Positions 24,349 through 36,677 of a stretch of 64,000 nt of DNA are shown here, piece by piece. The translations under genes and the position numbers were made by a program. The stretch's first letter is position 1. Each line of letters starts with the position of its first letter. Below the pieces are notes generated by a model. The model was given only the letters and a program-made list of their open reading frames with translations. It was not told where the DNA came from and made no database searches. Source of the stretch: Nepenthes gracilis (Eukaryota; Streptophyta; Magnoliopsida; Caryophyllales; Nepenthaceae); the NCBI GenBank assembly GCA_033239525.1, contig BSYO01000025.1, positions 12,310,001-12,374,000 on the forward strand, written 5' to 3'.

Positions 24349-24530
24349 ACCGTTGTCGGGTCACTTGGATGACCAAGGTTTAGTACGACCGCTATTGGGC
24401 CGCTCGGATGACCGAGATTTTAGACTGCTCATGGGCCACTTAGATGACCAAGGTTTCAGACCACTCATGGGCGACACAGATGACAGGAGTTTGAGACCAC
24501 TTTTGGGCCACCTAGATGACTAGGGTTTAA
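24349..24530 (-). repeat. 36-bp tandem array in Element 2 3' region
   Basis: About five units on the plan ACCGCTATTGGGCCGCTCGG then ATGACCGAGATTTTAG, with substitutions. It lies between the integrase end (24715) and the 3' end of the accessory gene (23804). The core GGGCCGCTCGGA is shared with the 40-bp array of Element 3. Confidence 0.85.
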
Positions 24531-24714
24531 CGAGAGGTGAAAACCCTCCCCGACTTAGGGCGAGTCTAGGTCGGGTAAACCTGCAAGGCAAGCTTGATTC
24601 ATATGTATGCACACAGAGCCTAGGATTCTATATGCTAAGTAAACCTCTTATTTTGCCGATTTAAAACAAGCATGCGAATGAATGCGCATAAGTGGGTGAG
24701 TGCGTACCTGAGTC

Positions 24715-27700
24715 CTATTGGAAGTATCGCTTGAGGTGGGTTGCGTTACACGTTCGTGGGACCAACTTCCTGTCCTGGTTTCGGAGTTTGTACGCTCTGT
24801 TTTGCAGGACGGCGGAGACAAGAAAATGTCCCTCCCAGTTGGGAGAGAGCTTGTTGTGGCCGGCCAGCTTGCCTGTGGCCTCGACGCCTCGTAGGACCAA
24901 GTCTCCAACGTTGAATTTAGGGCTTTCACCTTTTTATTATAGTCTTAGGACAACTCGGTGTTGGTATCTGGCTTTATGCATGCAGCGGCGCGCGGGCTTC
25001 CTCTTACAAGTCTAAGTGTTCCCTGATTTTCGGGAGTTGGTACGTAGGTGAAAGACTCCACCTTGAGACTTGGAAGCCCGATTTGGCCAGGTATTCTGCC
25101 TCGAGTCCCACCGCAGGTGAAGGGTGTCTCCCACGTTGGTTCCGCCGGTGTTGTCCGATAAGACCCGAGAGGAGCGGATGGGAGCTCGTTGCCCGAGGCC
25201 CGGCGTCCTCGACTTAGTCTTTAACCCGTTGAGTAACATACGGTTTCGTGACCTCCACTCCGCCGTTGGCTGAGGGTATGCCACGAAGTGTGGACCCGGC
25301 TTGATCCCAAGGTTGGTCAATACTTGGTGGCGTTTCCCGTGGTGGGTCCCGTTAGTCGGTCACCACGACCTCTAGGGCCTTGAGAACCCGAGCAATGTTC
25401 TAGCGAAGAAATTCGGCGCATTGTGTTCGTGATTTTCGCGGTAGGACAACCGACCCACTTGGTGAAGTAGTCGATGCCCGCGATGATAAACTTTCTTTGC
25501 CCAGGTGGCAATGGGAAATGGCTGAGAATATCGGGACCCCATTGTGCGAAGGGCCACGGAGCCCGAAGTGACTTCAGGTCAGCGGACGGTTGGTGGTGGA
25601 GGTTGCCGTAAAACTGGCAGCTTTCACACTTCTTTACAAACTCTAGCACGTCCTTCTTCATCGAGGGCCAATAATATCCCTGTCGTATGATCTTGAAGGC
25701 CAGGTTTTTCCCGCCTACGTGTGATCCACAGATTCCGAGGTAAACTTCGCCCAGCGCGTAGTCAGCCTCCTCGGGAGATAGATAGCGGAGGTATGGTGTT
25801 GAGTATCCGCAGCGATACAGCCGCCCATCGACTACTATGTACCAGCTAGCTGTCTTTTTAATTCGCTTGGCCTTTTCGGCATCCTCTGGGAGTGATCCAT
25901 CGGCCGAGTATCTAAGGTAGGGCGTCATCCAGTTTTCCGTCTCAGAAATCTGCCTTGCCTCCTGTTTCTCTATGCTGGGAGTATTCAGGATCTCCCGCAT
26001 ATCCCTCGAATATTGTTCTGGGTTTTGGCGCGGCTCTCTAGCCATCAGTCCGCCTTCAATTCTTAGTTCGAGAACGTGAACCGGGGGTCAGTTGTTGAAA
26101 CCCTGGATGGCCTCCTTGCCTTTGCAGTACTTGGCTAAGGAAGGGTTGTTCGTTCTCGAAGTCCCGTTGACCTGGTTGACGATTAGTTTGGAGTCGCTGT
26201 AAACCGCCAACCTCTTGGCTGAGCACTCTTTTGCTAATCGTAAGCCAGCTAACAGGGCTTCATACTCGGTAACGTTGTTGGTCGCCGGGAAGTCAAGTTT
26301 TAGGGAATAATTGAACTCGAATCCATCAGGGGTCGTAAGGACCACCCTTGCTCCGCTGCCACTGTCCGTGGACGATCCGTCCACGTGGAGTGTCCATTCT
26401 GGGACCTCGACGGGCTGTTCAGCGTTTTCTACGGGCCACTCCTCGTGAATTGGGCTCGTGGTCTCAACAATGAAGTCAGCCAGAGCCTGCGCTTTTATGG
26501 CAGGTCTAGGCCTAAATTCGACGTCGAACTCTCCCAATTCGATTGCCCACTTTACGGTAGTCCTGGCGTCACGGTTTTACGGAGTATCGTTTGGCTGGTG
26601 GTCGATAAGGACCACTATACGATGCGCCTAAAAGTATGGCCTCAATTTCCATGCTGCGAAGATAAGTGCTTGGGCCATTTTTTCTGCACGTGGATATCGT
26701 GTTTCTGGGCCGGTCAACGTTTTGCTCACATAGTAGACCGGCTGCTGGGTATCAGTTCTGGCGCTGGGGACGGAGGCGGAGGGCCACCCGTCTTGCCAGT
26801 AAAGTACAGCTCCTCTCCGTCTTTGGGTGACGCTAGTAATGGTGGGCTGGCCAGATACTGCTTCAATTGATTGAAGGCGGACTGGCAGTCAGCCGTTCAC
26901 TGGAATCTGTTGGATTTCATCCCTCTTAGAGCTTTAAAGAAGGGCTGGTACTTGTCACAGTTCGCGAGGAAGCGGAGACGGAGCTGCCTTGCCGCCCGAT
27001 CCATCGGCGGGCGTCTTTGGCGTCCGTGGGGTGCCATGTCGGCAAGGGCCATGATCTTTTACGGGTTTGCCTCGATCCCATCTTTGGGAAGCGATGAAAC
27101 CCAAGAACTTCCTGAGGCTACCCGAAGACACACTTAGGTGGTTTAGCTTCAATTGGTCTTTGGCGGAGCACTTCAAAGGATTCTTCTAGGTCACGTATGT
27201 GGTAGCGGTGATCTGCTCTTGGCAGAGCATGTCGTCGGCGTAGACCTCCATGTTGCGATCGATTTGCTTTTGAACATCTTGTTGACGAGTGATTTGGTAA
27301 GTTGCTCGGCGTTTTTTTTTGTCAGAAGGGCATCACTTTTAGCGATGAGGTGCCACGATCCGTCGTGAGCGAGGTATGCTCCTTGTCTTCCCGGACTCAT
27401 TCGAATCTGGTTGTAACCGAATAGGCGTCCATGAAGCTTAGCGGCTCATATCGACCATGGAGTCAACCCGATGAAGTCGATCTGAGTAAGGAAAGCGTCT
27501 TTGGGCAGGCCTTGTTGATGTCGGTAAAATCGAAACACATTCGCCATTTTTGTTGCTCTTTTTAACCGGGACGACGTTTGAGAGCCAATCAAGATCTTTG
27601 GACTTCTCTAATAAACCCAACGTCCGGTAGCTTTTTCACCTCCTCTCGGATGGCGTCGGCTTCTGTGGAATGGTTTCTCCGATACCTTTGGCGCTTCCCG

Positions 27701-28499
27701 GCCGAGATCAAGGCCACTTGTGGACCATCACCTCGCCTGAAATCCCGGGCTAGTCGGGAGTCCATGCAATATGTCGGCGTTCCATTGCGGTGAACAATCG
27801 GTTGGTGCGCGGTGTGCCGGTGAGCGAGCCGCCAATCTGCACACTCTTTTTCGGTTCCTTCGGATTTAGTTGGACCAGATCTGTGGCTTCACCAGGCTGC
27901 GCTTGCTGCAGGGTGGTCTCATCTCGATGATCGAGTTCTCCCACCGTGCTAATGCTGCCGCTCGGGGCAATCTGGGACATGTAGCATGTCCGCCCGGTTA
28001 TTTGGTCACCTAGCACCTCTCCAACACCGTAGGGTGTTGGAAACTTTATTTTGATGTGCGGAATCGAGGTAACTGCCCCGAATGCCGCCAGGCAAGGCCT
28101 GCCCAGTATGGCGTTGTATACTGAGGGTAGGTCAACTACTAGGAAGGTAAGTTTGCGACTTGCCATCTTTGGATACGTTCCTAAGGTAACTTCTAACTGA
28201 ATAGTATCTTGGACCGGCACTGGTTCGTTGTCAAGGCCGTATAACGGGCCTTCGGCCGGTTTTAGTTGGTTCTTTTTTAGGCCTAACTTAAAAAAGGCAT
28301 CTAAGTAAAGCAAATCTTTAGAACTTCCATTATCGATAAAGACTCGTTTCTGCTGATAGTCTGAAGTGCTATCTGAAACGAGTGCTGATATAATAAGGGG
28401 GTCAGCATGGGGGGACATTACATGATTTGAGTTACTATCATTGAAGGTAATAGTATTATCAATGTCTGTTGCTTCTTCCCTCGTCTCTTTGCTCCTTGC
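24715..28499 (-). pseudogene. pol: Element 2 pol, broken
   Basis: The protease is well preserved (about 28430-27750: VFIDNGSSKDLLYLDAFFKL, then ILGRPCLAAFGAVTSIPH). RT (about 27650-26900) is shattered by indels, though YADD survives near 27235. Ty3-type RNase H is poor. The second RNase H is open at 26537-26088 (LHVDGSSTDSGSGA...NNVTEYEALLAGLRLA). Integrase zinc region and the start of the core are open at 26045-25317 (GICGSHVGGKNLAFKI, KCESCQ, then DYFTKWV), and its C-terminal region ends ATHLKRYFQ at 24715. Rest of core degraded near 25400-25020. Confidence 0.85.
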
Positions 28500-30068
28500 T
28501 CTTCTTCTTGCCCGGGTTCTCGTGGAGTCCGGTGGTGACCATGTTAACCACCCCTGCCGAAATCCTGTTCCGGGGTGGAGTCTGCTCCTGCCCCTCTTCA
28601 TCAGCTGCTCCTGAGTTCTGTCCAGGGCCTCTAACAAACTTCGTGAGGTGTCCTCTGCGAATCAGGTCTTCGATCTCCCTCTGCAGCGTCTTGCGTCCCC
28701 TCGGTCGAATGGCGGCGGAGAGCGTGGAAATCCAATACCGACTTGTTTCCAGAGTCTTTCTTCAGCGGCTTGGGCCACTTCAGGAATTTTTCCCCACGGA
28801 TCTGCATGAGGACGTTTGCTCGCGTATCTGTCCAGGTGTGGCTAGGTGGGCCGAAGTCTCGGCATTACAGGGGGACGATCAGGCTGCTACAGCGGGAGTG
28901 TTCTCCGCAGCTGTACTTTCTCTTCCCTTCACCAGGGAATGGCCGAGGCTGATCCGCCCGCTCCGGACGTTTTGCCTCGTTGGCCTCTTTTCTTTGCGGC
29001 GTAGGCCACAGTGATGGATTCCGCCTCACGGAAGGTCTGAGGATTCTTGTGGGCAAGGTGCTTGAAAAAGTCACCGAAAGTAAGCTTGAGAGAAACTGCC
29101 GGCTTTATCTCTTTGTGATCTGGGGATCCTTCTCGGCCTCTGCCACGACGGCGATCCGGGGCCGTGGGTTCTCTCCCGTTTTTGCTTTATGTGGGAGTGA
29201 TGCCATGGCTACATTTCTCTTCCGTCGGCTCGAAGCGTCTTGAGCCGGGAAAAGAGTTCGTGAGCTCACAGCTGGCGATGGTACACGAAGGGAGGTGGTG
29301 GAACTAGATTCGGCGTCTCCCTTCGGTGTGCGGAAACGGTGGCACATCGGCCAGTCTTCTAGTCCTTGTAGACTCGGATGGGTGTGAAAGTGATCCGGTG
29401 GTCAGCCAGGATCTTGCCCCCATCGTATAAGTCAAGGGGCGGCATTTCGAATTTTGGCGTGGGCGGCTCAAGATCTCTTGATGAAAAGGGCCGGTCAGTC
29501 GATGATGACGCACTTCCTCAGGAACACACGGTTCGAGATCTTGTCCACCCTTGGTCAGTGCGGCGGCGTTCTTGTCGTTTGGAGTTGAGGTAATCCCTCA
29601 ACTCTCTCTTGTCTCTGGCGGGTTTAATAGCTGGTCGGCTGTTGCCTCCAATGGATCGGGCGATCTGGAGGCTCGCTCTGGGCTGCGTGGTGGTTTTACC
29701 GTGAGTATCGGAGATTTCTTCTTCACAGGCTCTTTGGTGGAGATGTGCTCCGGAGGCGTTCTACGAGGCCTATGCAGTTGGGGCGCGGGGAGGACCTTTG
29801 GAGCTGGATTGTCTCCGGCTTTTACGGGCCTTTTGGTCGGCTTCTTCTTCCTCTGGCCACCCCTTTTGGTGGCAGGTGCAGGGATGGGGTCTGGTGGAGC
29901 CGCCTGCTGTCGTTGCATGTTCTGAGCGCAAAGTAATTGAAGCAGGCGATTGTTGTCCTGCATCTGCTCCACCAGTAGTTGAAAATAAGGTGGTGGAACC
30001 CCGCCTGTGGCCCCGTTGACCAGGACTTCTCTAGCGGGATCGCTTGCTTGGGCTCTCGTGTTTACCAT
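28500..30068 (-). pseudogene. gag: Element 2 gag, broken
   Basis: The ATG at 30068 opens MVNTRAQASDPA, 86 nt after the LTR. The first about 157 residues are open (to 29598), Pro- and basic-rich. The Gag core after that (29513-28865) is spread over three frames; fragments such as RKRNVAMASLPHKAKTGENP and EANEAKRPERADQP match Gag of Elements 1 and 3. The zinc-knuckle region is near 28640-28720. Confidence 0.8.
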
Positions 30069-30136
30069 TGCAGAATCAGAAGGTGACAAAGAGAGAGTTT
30101 GTGCAGATTTTAGTGGTAGGCTTTTGTAAGCGTTTT

Positions 30137-30153
30137 CCCACAGACGGCACCAA
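30137..30153 (-). other. Primer-binding site of Element 2
   Basis: TTGGTGCCGTCTGTGGG on the minus strand, directly inside the 5' LTR. Same family of site as in Elements 1 and 3. Confidence 0.8.
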
Positions 30154-31331
30154 TGATGCATCTCTGGATCGAACTTGACGGTCGAATGATTCCTGTCTTG
30201 GCTCGACTCGGCTCGACTCCGTTTCACGAGTTTGATCTGCACACCACTAAGCGAGAACAAGGAGTCGGCGTGTTCGGCGGAAAGTTTTCCCAACGAAAAC
30301 ACTCAGACGCTCAAGTCGATAAATCAATCTTCAAAGGAAGAAAGCTGAAAAGAGAGAGAGAGAGAGTTTGAGTGTTTGGTCCAGGATGTAAGAGAGGCGT
30401 GAGGTCTTCTTGAATGCGGAAGGTGGGAAAGGCGATTGCGGTAGTGAGGTCCGCTTGTTGCCTTAGGGTTTTAGAGGATGAAGGTGGCGGTGGCGATTTC
30501 TCGAGCACTCGATTCACTTTTAGAAAGCGTGATTGAGAGCCTCTTTTGTGTTGTGTCACGAAAGTGTCAATGAAAGCATAGATCAGAGTCCGTCCCTAGA
30601 ATGATGATTCTAGGATTTATTTAATGGCTGAGAGGGTGATCTTCCTCCTTTGGAAGGCGTGATCCCCTCTATCCACCTTGGCTGGCTTGCCTTCTGGAGC
30701 GAATGCCAATTGCCAAGGTGGGCATGATTGTTTTCTTATGAGGCGGCCAACAACTTTCCAAGTTGGTTTCTTTCCTCCTCAGTATATTACAATAGGAGTG
30801 CCTTGGTTGGCAAGAAATTGGGAAGATCTGGCGCCTTCCTTCTTTGAAGGGCGCCAATCTTGTTAATGTCCTTTTTGGTCTGAGTTGAGATCGTAGAATA
30901 TCCTTGGAAAGCCGTTATTGGCCTTTTGATAATTCGTGGAGGCCCCAAGCGGTGGACTCGTTCTTGTAGAAAGGCTTCTTGGGGCCCATGGTGCAAAACG
31001 TGGACAGTCAACGTTTGAGTTGGCCGTGGCATGCGTGTTGGCCGCCCTTGTGAAGGATGTCAGCTATTACTTGCTTTGATGGGCCATGGGCACAGTATGT
31101 CGAGCTCATTCTTGTAATAAGATTCTTTGGGCCCAAGGCGCACAAGGCAGACGGTCAACATTTGAGTTGACCGTCTATTTGGGAGTTGGCCGCCTGACGG
31201 TCAACGCCAGCGTTGACCGCCATGGGCTTTTCAGCTCTTGGGCCCGTTTTTCAGTTGGGCCGTTAGAGTGTTGACCGTTGTCTTGGGCCTTTGACTTTTG
31301 TGGAGTCAGCCCATTTTTGGTGTACCCATGA
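30154..31331 (-). repeat. Element 2 5' LTR
   Basis: 1178 bp; pair of 20336-21504. The inner edge is set by the primer-binding site and the outer edge by the AATAT target duplication. Confidence 0.9.
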
Positions 31332-31336
31332 AATAT

Positions 31337-31787
31337 CATGCCAAAATTTATAAATTTTAAAGCCAAACATTATAAAAGTTTCAAATATGATTTAGGTTGA
31401 AATTTCAAAATCCAATCATGAAAAGAAAAATTAGAGAAACAAATATCAAAAAACTAAATTTGAGGAAGATTTATATATATTCTTAATAATATTAGGTCAA
31501 AATATTACTCTGTGGGCTCAAAATATTAAACGGGATCAAATATTAATTTCTTTTACTACTTATGGATGATAGATGGAGTTTTCAAGTGTGTCGAATATGT
31601 TAGGATGTCTAAATACAAAATTTTGTTTAATTCTTGATAATAATTGTAAAAATATTAAAGGGAGGACTTTATAATGAATGTCCAAGACTTCCCCACTATT
31701 TAGGAAAAGTATGAATGTTCAAAATTTTTTTACTTTGAAAAAAATGTAAATAGCCAAAACTTTCACCTGAGTGAAAAAATACAAATC
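31337..31787. other. AT-rich spacer between Elements 2 and 4
   Basis: About 450 bp of AT-rich DNA, nothing recognised. Confidence 0.6.
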
Positions 31788-31792
31788 AAATT

Positions 31793-32425
31793 TGATGGGT
31801 TCGTAACCCTGTGGGCCGATCTAGGAATGAACCCATCAACGAACAAAGATGACTAAAGCCCAAAAGGCCTTGCTATAGGTCCAATTACAGCCGACATATA
31901 ATGAGCTAGTGGAGATAAAGGCCAGCTAGGCCAGCCAGACCACCAAGTATCTCCTTGTAACTCGAACAATCATAGTGCAAAGAGCCTTTTAATTTAGCGG
32001 TAACAGCCTTACCAGCGCAGAAGGTATTGACATGGCAGATGCCAGCCATTGGTGGCCATGGTCAATGCTCACAGAGAACAGCAACTCTTGCCTGCTTACA
32101 GTAGAAAGGACACTACCGTTGCAACCGCTAGGTGACTCAATGAATCACCCGTTGGAATTGCCTGGCAATGACTACTCATGGTTGCACCACTACCACAAGA
32201 CGACAATTGACACGTCGGCCATGATCATTGTTGGGACAGGTCGGCGAATCCTGGCAAGAAACTTATCACGAGCCTTAGCGCCAACGCCATCTCTGCGAAA
32301 CATTACAAATACCCTTCGCCATTGCAGGAAAAGGGAAGATCTTGATCGATATACAATAGCTCAGAATGAATCAAGCTTTTTTTTTTATCTCATAGCACTT
32401 TCTCCCTCTCCAGCGCTTCGAAATT
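31793..32425 (+). repeat. Element 4 5' LTR, first part
   Basis: Starts TGATGGGTTCGTAACCCTGT, matching TGTAATGGGTTTGACAACCC at 42963. It breaks off at 32425 in CAGCGCTTCGAAATT, where the nested insertion begins; the 3' LTR shows the uninterrupted form CAGCACCTCGAAGCCTCTCC. The 134-residue frame inside it (32032-32433) is not matched in the 3' LTR and is not a gene. Confidence 0.85.
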
Positions 32426-33645
32426 TGTCATGACTCAGGAACACAATATACGCAGGTTAAAAATAAAATCTAAAATAAGATATTCTATCAATCATAAAAA
32501 CTCAACCCGGGCATGATAGTCTATACAAATACAGGACTCAATATAAAAAAACTTAGACAAGACCTCATTGGATATAAATTCAGATAAATATAATATATGA
32601 CCTACTATCCAAATATCGTAAGAGAGGTATCTAAATAGATAACTCAAATATTTTTCATACAGGGATCAGGGCCATCATTCAATTATAAATAATAACCATA
32701 ACACATTATTAGGATGAAAAATATAACCAATATAAATATCCCCACTCATTGAAAGAGATATCTGTATTAAATCACGTCTGAACTCCTACAAGTGTATTTG
32801 TGCTACTAGTTTAAAGGGACAAAATAAGAAAATATAAGTTAAAGGCTCAGCAACTATTATTATCGTATAAAATAGTACACAAATCAGAGAAAGGGGTATT
32901 ATATAACAACTACGTAAAATAAAACACAATGTTCTTGAAACCCCTAAAAATCAAGGAGATGTCTCATACTAAATTATCGTCCGTATCAATCAATCCCTCT
33001 GGGACATAATTATAATAAATAACGATCCGATTAAATCTCATATATGATATTATATGATATGATCCGAGGTCATATTATATAATCGCGACCGTCACCACAT
33101 CTGTGTGGAATATATACTATTATTCAGATCTAAATCTCATATATCATATGCTGAAATGAAAGAAATAGGAACCAAAATATATAAATATAAAACATGTTCT
33201 GAGGCTTAACATATCAATATATATGAAACATTCCTATAACCTATCCGTAGGCTAATCCACGTATCTTGAATAACAATTTACGCAAATATATGTAGAAATA
33301 TAAAGCATACACGAAATCGGAGAACCAAATATAAATAATACAAACTTGAGGATGGGTTACCATTGTTCGGTAAGCACGGCAATATCAGCTGCGATTTAAA
33401 CCAATAGGTCAAGGCTCAGTTACGACTTAAGTCAGTAGCTTAAGGCCATCCATGTACTCTATCTCCCATAGATCAGGAACTTACTCACTATATTTTGCCA
33501 CTCGCGACTTTGGGTACAAATTCAAGTTTTAGTTATATATATTAGGACGTCTGAATATATTTTGTCAATTTCTTATGATGGTTCTCATTCAAATGCACAG
33601 TGGGGCAGGTTAGTTACTAAACATCTTAATCTTCCTGTTGGTTTG
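32426..33645 (-). repeat. Unit D: inverted partial LTR-like unit
   Basis: The reverse complement matches the 3' half of units A and C. Anchors: GATGGTTCTCATTCAAATGC near 33580 pairs with CATTTAAATGAGAACCATTG-type sequence at about 34580 and 37860; GAACTCCTACAAGTGTATTT near 32777 pairs with the strand near 35390. It breaks off near 33645 against the (TAA)n of unit A. Confidence 0.75.
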
Positions 33646-33672
33646 GACTTGGAATAAAAGAAAAATAAAATA

Positions 33673-33749
<77 letters not shown>

Positions 33750-35564
33750 GAAAAGGGGGATTGGGGAGAGAGAAGAGGAAAGGAAAAGGAGAAGAAAGAG
33801 GAAAGAGAGAAGAGAGAGGGGAGCAGGCACGGGGAGGGTTTCGTGCAGTGATGTGGAGGAGGAAAGGAGAGCAGATCAGCAGCGATAGAGAGAAAGAAGC
33901 TGTGTGAAAAGAGAGAGAGGCGGTAGAGCGACGGCAGTGCCGACGAGGGATGTCGGGAAGGCAGGCGATAGCCGTTAGAGGTGGCAAGGCACCGGTAGCG
34001 ATGCAAGAGGCTACACACAGAGGAGAGAGATGGGTGGCGCGTCAGCAGGAGAGAGAAATGTCTGATTCGGATGTTTCGAAACATCATTTCTTTAGATCTG
34101 TAAAGTATGAGGTTGAGGCAGGTATCATCTAACCCTATCATTGGTCTGCTTTAATTTCTGATATATTTTGACTATTGTTAGAGATTTTACTAACATGCAT
34201 CTATTTTTATATACACAAAATCTGTTTATTCTTTACATACATATATGCTTTACTGGTTATACGGTGGTTTTACACTGGTATTTATAATTTGGAGGATTTT
34301 CAGATACTCGGACAGTATATATGTATATTTGTGTACTCGTATGTTGTGAAACCATAAACCAAGCCATGCATTGGTCCACATGTATGTTACTGGGAGCGGT
34401 CTCACTACTGGACGATGGAGGTCTGAGATCCGATGGGTCGTTATATGTGATCCGAGGTATGAGATATTGGTACTGCTCTCGACGAGAAGCTTAGTCCCAA
34501 TGGGGATGTATGTGATATGTTGTCTCACTTTCGCCGACAGGAAGGTGGAGACGTTTAATAGCGACCTGCCTCACTGTGTATTTAAATGAGAACCATTGTA
34601 AGGAATTTACGGAATAATATATTCAAACGTCATAATATATAACTAAAACTTGAGGTTGCACCCAAAGTTGTGAATCGTAAAACATAGTGAGTAAGTTTCT
34701 AATATATGGAAAACAGAGTATAAGGATGGCCTTAAGCTATTGGCCTAAACCGTAGCTAAACCTTGAGCTGTTGGCTTAAATTACAGCCGATGTAGCTGTG
34801 GTTATTGGATGAGGTTAACCCTTCATCAAATTTGTATTATTTATCTTTGGTTCACTGATTTTGTGGATACTTTTTATTTCTACATGTATTTTGTGGACTG
34901 TGATTTGAGATACGTGTTTTGGCCCACGATGCGCGATAGGAATGTCTTATACATATTGATGTGTTACGTTTCGGAACATATTTTTTATTTATATGTTTTG
35001 GTTTTGGTTTCTTTGATTTCAGCTTATGAAATATAAGATTTAGATCCGGACGATGGTATGTGTCCCATGTGGTGTGACCTTAGAGATTTGACCGGATGTG
35101 GCATGTGTTTCATAAGATATCGTCTATAAGATTTGATCGGATCGTTATTTATTAGAATTATGTCATAGAGAGATTGTTTGATATGGACAATAATTTAGTA
35201 CGAGATATCTCCTCGATTTTCAGAGATTTCACAGACATTGCGTTTTATTTTACGTGATTATTATGTGATATCTATTTATCTGATTTATGTGTACTGCTTT
35301 GTATGATGGTAGTACTTACTGAGCTATCGGCTTACGTTTTTATGTTTTATCTCTTTAGACTAGTGATATGGATACGCTTGTAGGAGTTCAAACGTGATCT
35401 GGTATGGATATATCTTTCGATGAGTGGAGATGTTCATATTAGTTATATCTCTGACCTCGGGAGTGTGCTATGGTTATTGCCTATGGTCGGATGAGGGCCT
35501 TGACTCATGTATGGAAAATATTAGAGTTATTGTACACTTTTCTTGTGATATTTGGATAGCAGGT
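33646..35564 (+). repeat. Unit A: direct LTR-like unit
   Basis: Begins in a (TAA)n tract (33671-33748), then a GA-rich stretch (33750-33920), then AT-rich body, and ends TTTGGATAGCAGGT at the start of unit B. It lacks the TGTAAGG start and the last few hundred bases present in unit C. The Ile- and Tyr-run frames across the microsatellite are not genes. Confidence 0.75.
33671..33748. repeat. (TAA)n microsatellite in unit A
   Basis: About 25 TAA units. Unit B has a similar tract at about 35646-35716, while unit C has only a short TA run near 36754, so the tract varies between units. Confidence 0.95.
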
Positions 35565-35640
35565 TGTAAGGCCCAAATCCTCATTTCGATTGTTTAAATA
35601 TTAATTATAATTTTGGATTAATTGAGGATATTATGGATGC

Positions 35641-35716
<76 letters not shown>

Positions 35717-36677
35717 TTAAAAAAAAGAAAAAGAAAAAACCATGGGCTGAAATCCACGGCTAGTTTCAAGGGATGGAAATAGAATTAAAAGGAGAGGAGA
35801 ATCTGGTGGTGGCAGGAGGAAGCAGAGAGGAAACAAGAAAGGAAAAAGAGAGAGAGAAAGAGAAAAGAAAGAGAGAGGAGGTTTGGCGCAGAGAAGAAGA
35901 AGAAGAAGAGGGAAGGAGGTGGAAGAGAGAAGGGTAGGGACATGGGCTTCGGGTCGACCGGAGAGGAGATCAGCGCGGTGGTGGCAGGCGACACGGTCGT
36001 GGTGCACGCGGTTGAGGGTTGTGGAGAGGGGTCGGAGCGGCGGCTATAACCCAATGAGGAGAGAGAAAACTCTGAGGGGAAGGATGACGGCCTCGAGAGG
36101 AGGTAGCGGCGGTGGCGCGGCGGCGGCAGCGGCTCATAGGTGAGGCGGCGGTGGCGCAGAGTGAGCGGTGGTGGCGCGGGCAAGGTAAGCTTGATGCGAG
36201 GAGGAGAAAGCAATTTGGTAGAGAGATAAGATACGGTAGGAGAAATGTGATGTTCGGGTATTTTGGAGCATGTTCTCTGCCCTGTCACCTTAGACAAAGC
36301 GGTTAAATTTAGTACGAGATATCTCTCGATTTTTAAAGATTTCACAAATACATTGTTTTATTTTACCTGATTATTATGTGATATCTATTTATCTGATTTT
36401 TGTGTACTGTTTTGTATGATAATAGTACTTACTGAGCTATCGGCTTACGTTTTTATGTTTTATCCCTTTAGATTAGTGATATGGATACACTTGTAGGAGT
36501 TCGAATGTGATCTGGTATGGATATCTCTTTCGATGAGTAGAGATGTTCATATTAGTTATATCTCTAACCTTGGGAGTGTGCTACGGTTATTGCCTATGGT
36601 CGAATGAGGGCCTTGATTCATGTATGGAAAATATTAGAGTTATTGTATACTTTTCTTGTGATATTTGGATAGTAGGT
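35565..36677 (+). repeat. Unit B: direct LTR-like unit with internal deletion
   Basis: Starts TGTAAGGCCCAAATCC, then (TAA)n at about 35646-35716 and a GA-rich block. After CAAAGCGGTTAA near 36306 it jumps to sequence that in unit A begins near 35195, so about 1.1 kb is missing. Ends GGATAGTAGGT exactly as unit A does. Confidence 0.75.

Larger units (their letters stand above)
20336..31331 (-). mobile_element. Element 2: Tat-lineage Ty3/gypsy LTR retrotransposon, degenerate
   Basis: About 11.0 kb on the minus strand, with a perfect 5-bp target duplication AATAT (20331-20335 and 31332-31336). The LTRs begin TGATGCRTCTCTGG and end ACCCATCA or, decayed, ACCCATGA. The internal part carries gag, pol, a 36-bp tandem array and a plus-strand accessory gene between pol and the 3' LTR. 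RT and integrase are fragmented, so it is not autonomous. Confidence 0.93.

Noticed and set aside
32032..32433. Open frame of 133 residues inside the Element 4 5' LTR
   Set aside because: It runs across the insertion breakpoint, and the equivalent part of the 3' LTR is not open.
33585..34141. Minus-strand frames with runs of Leu, Ile or Tyr
   Set aside because: Translation of the (TAA)n microsatellite and the neighbouring GA-rich tract, in three frames at once.
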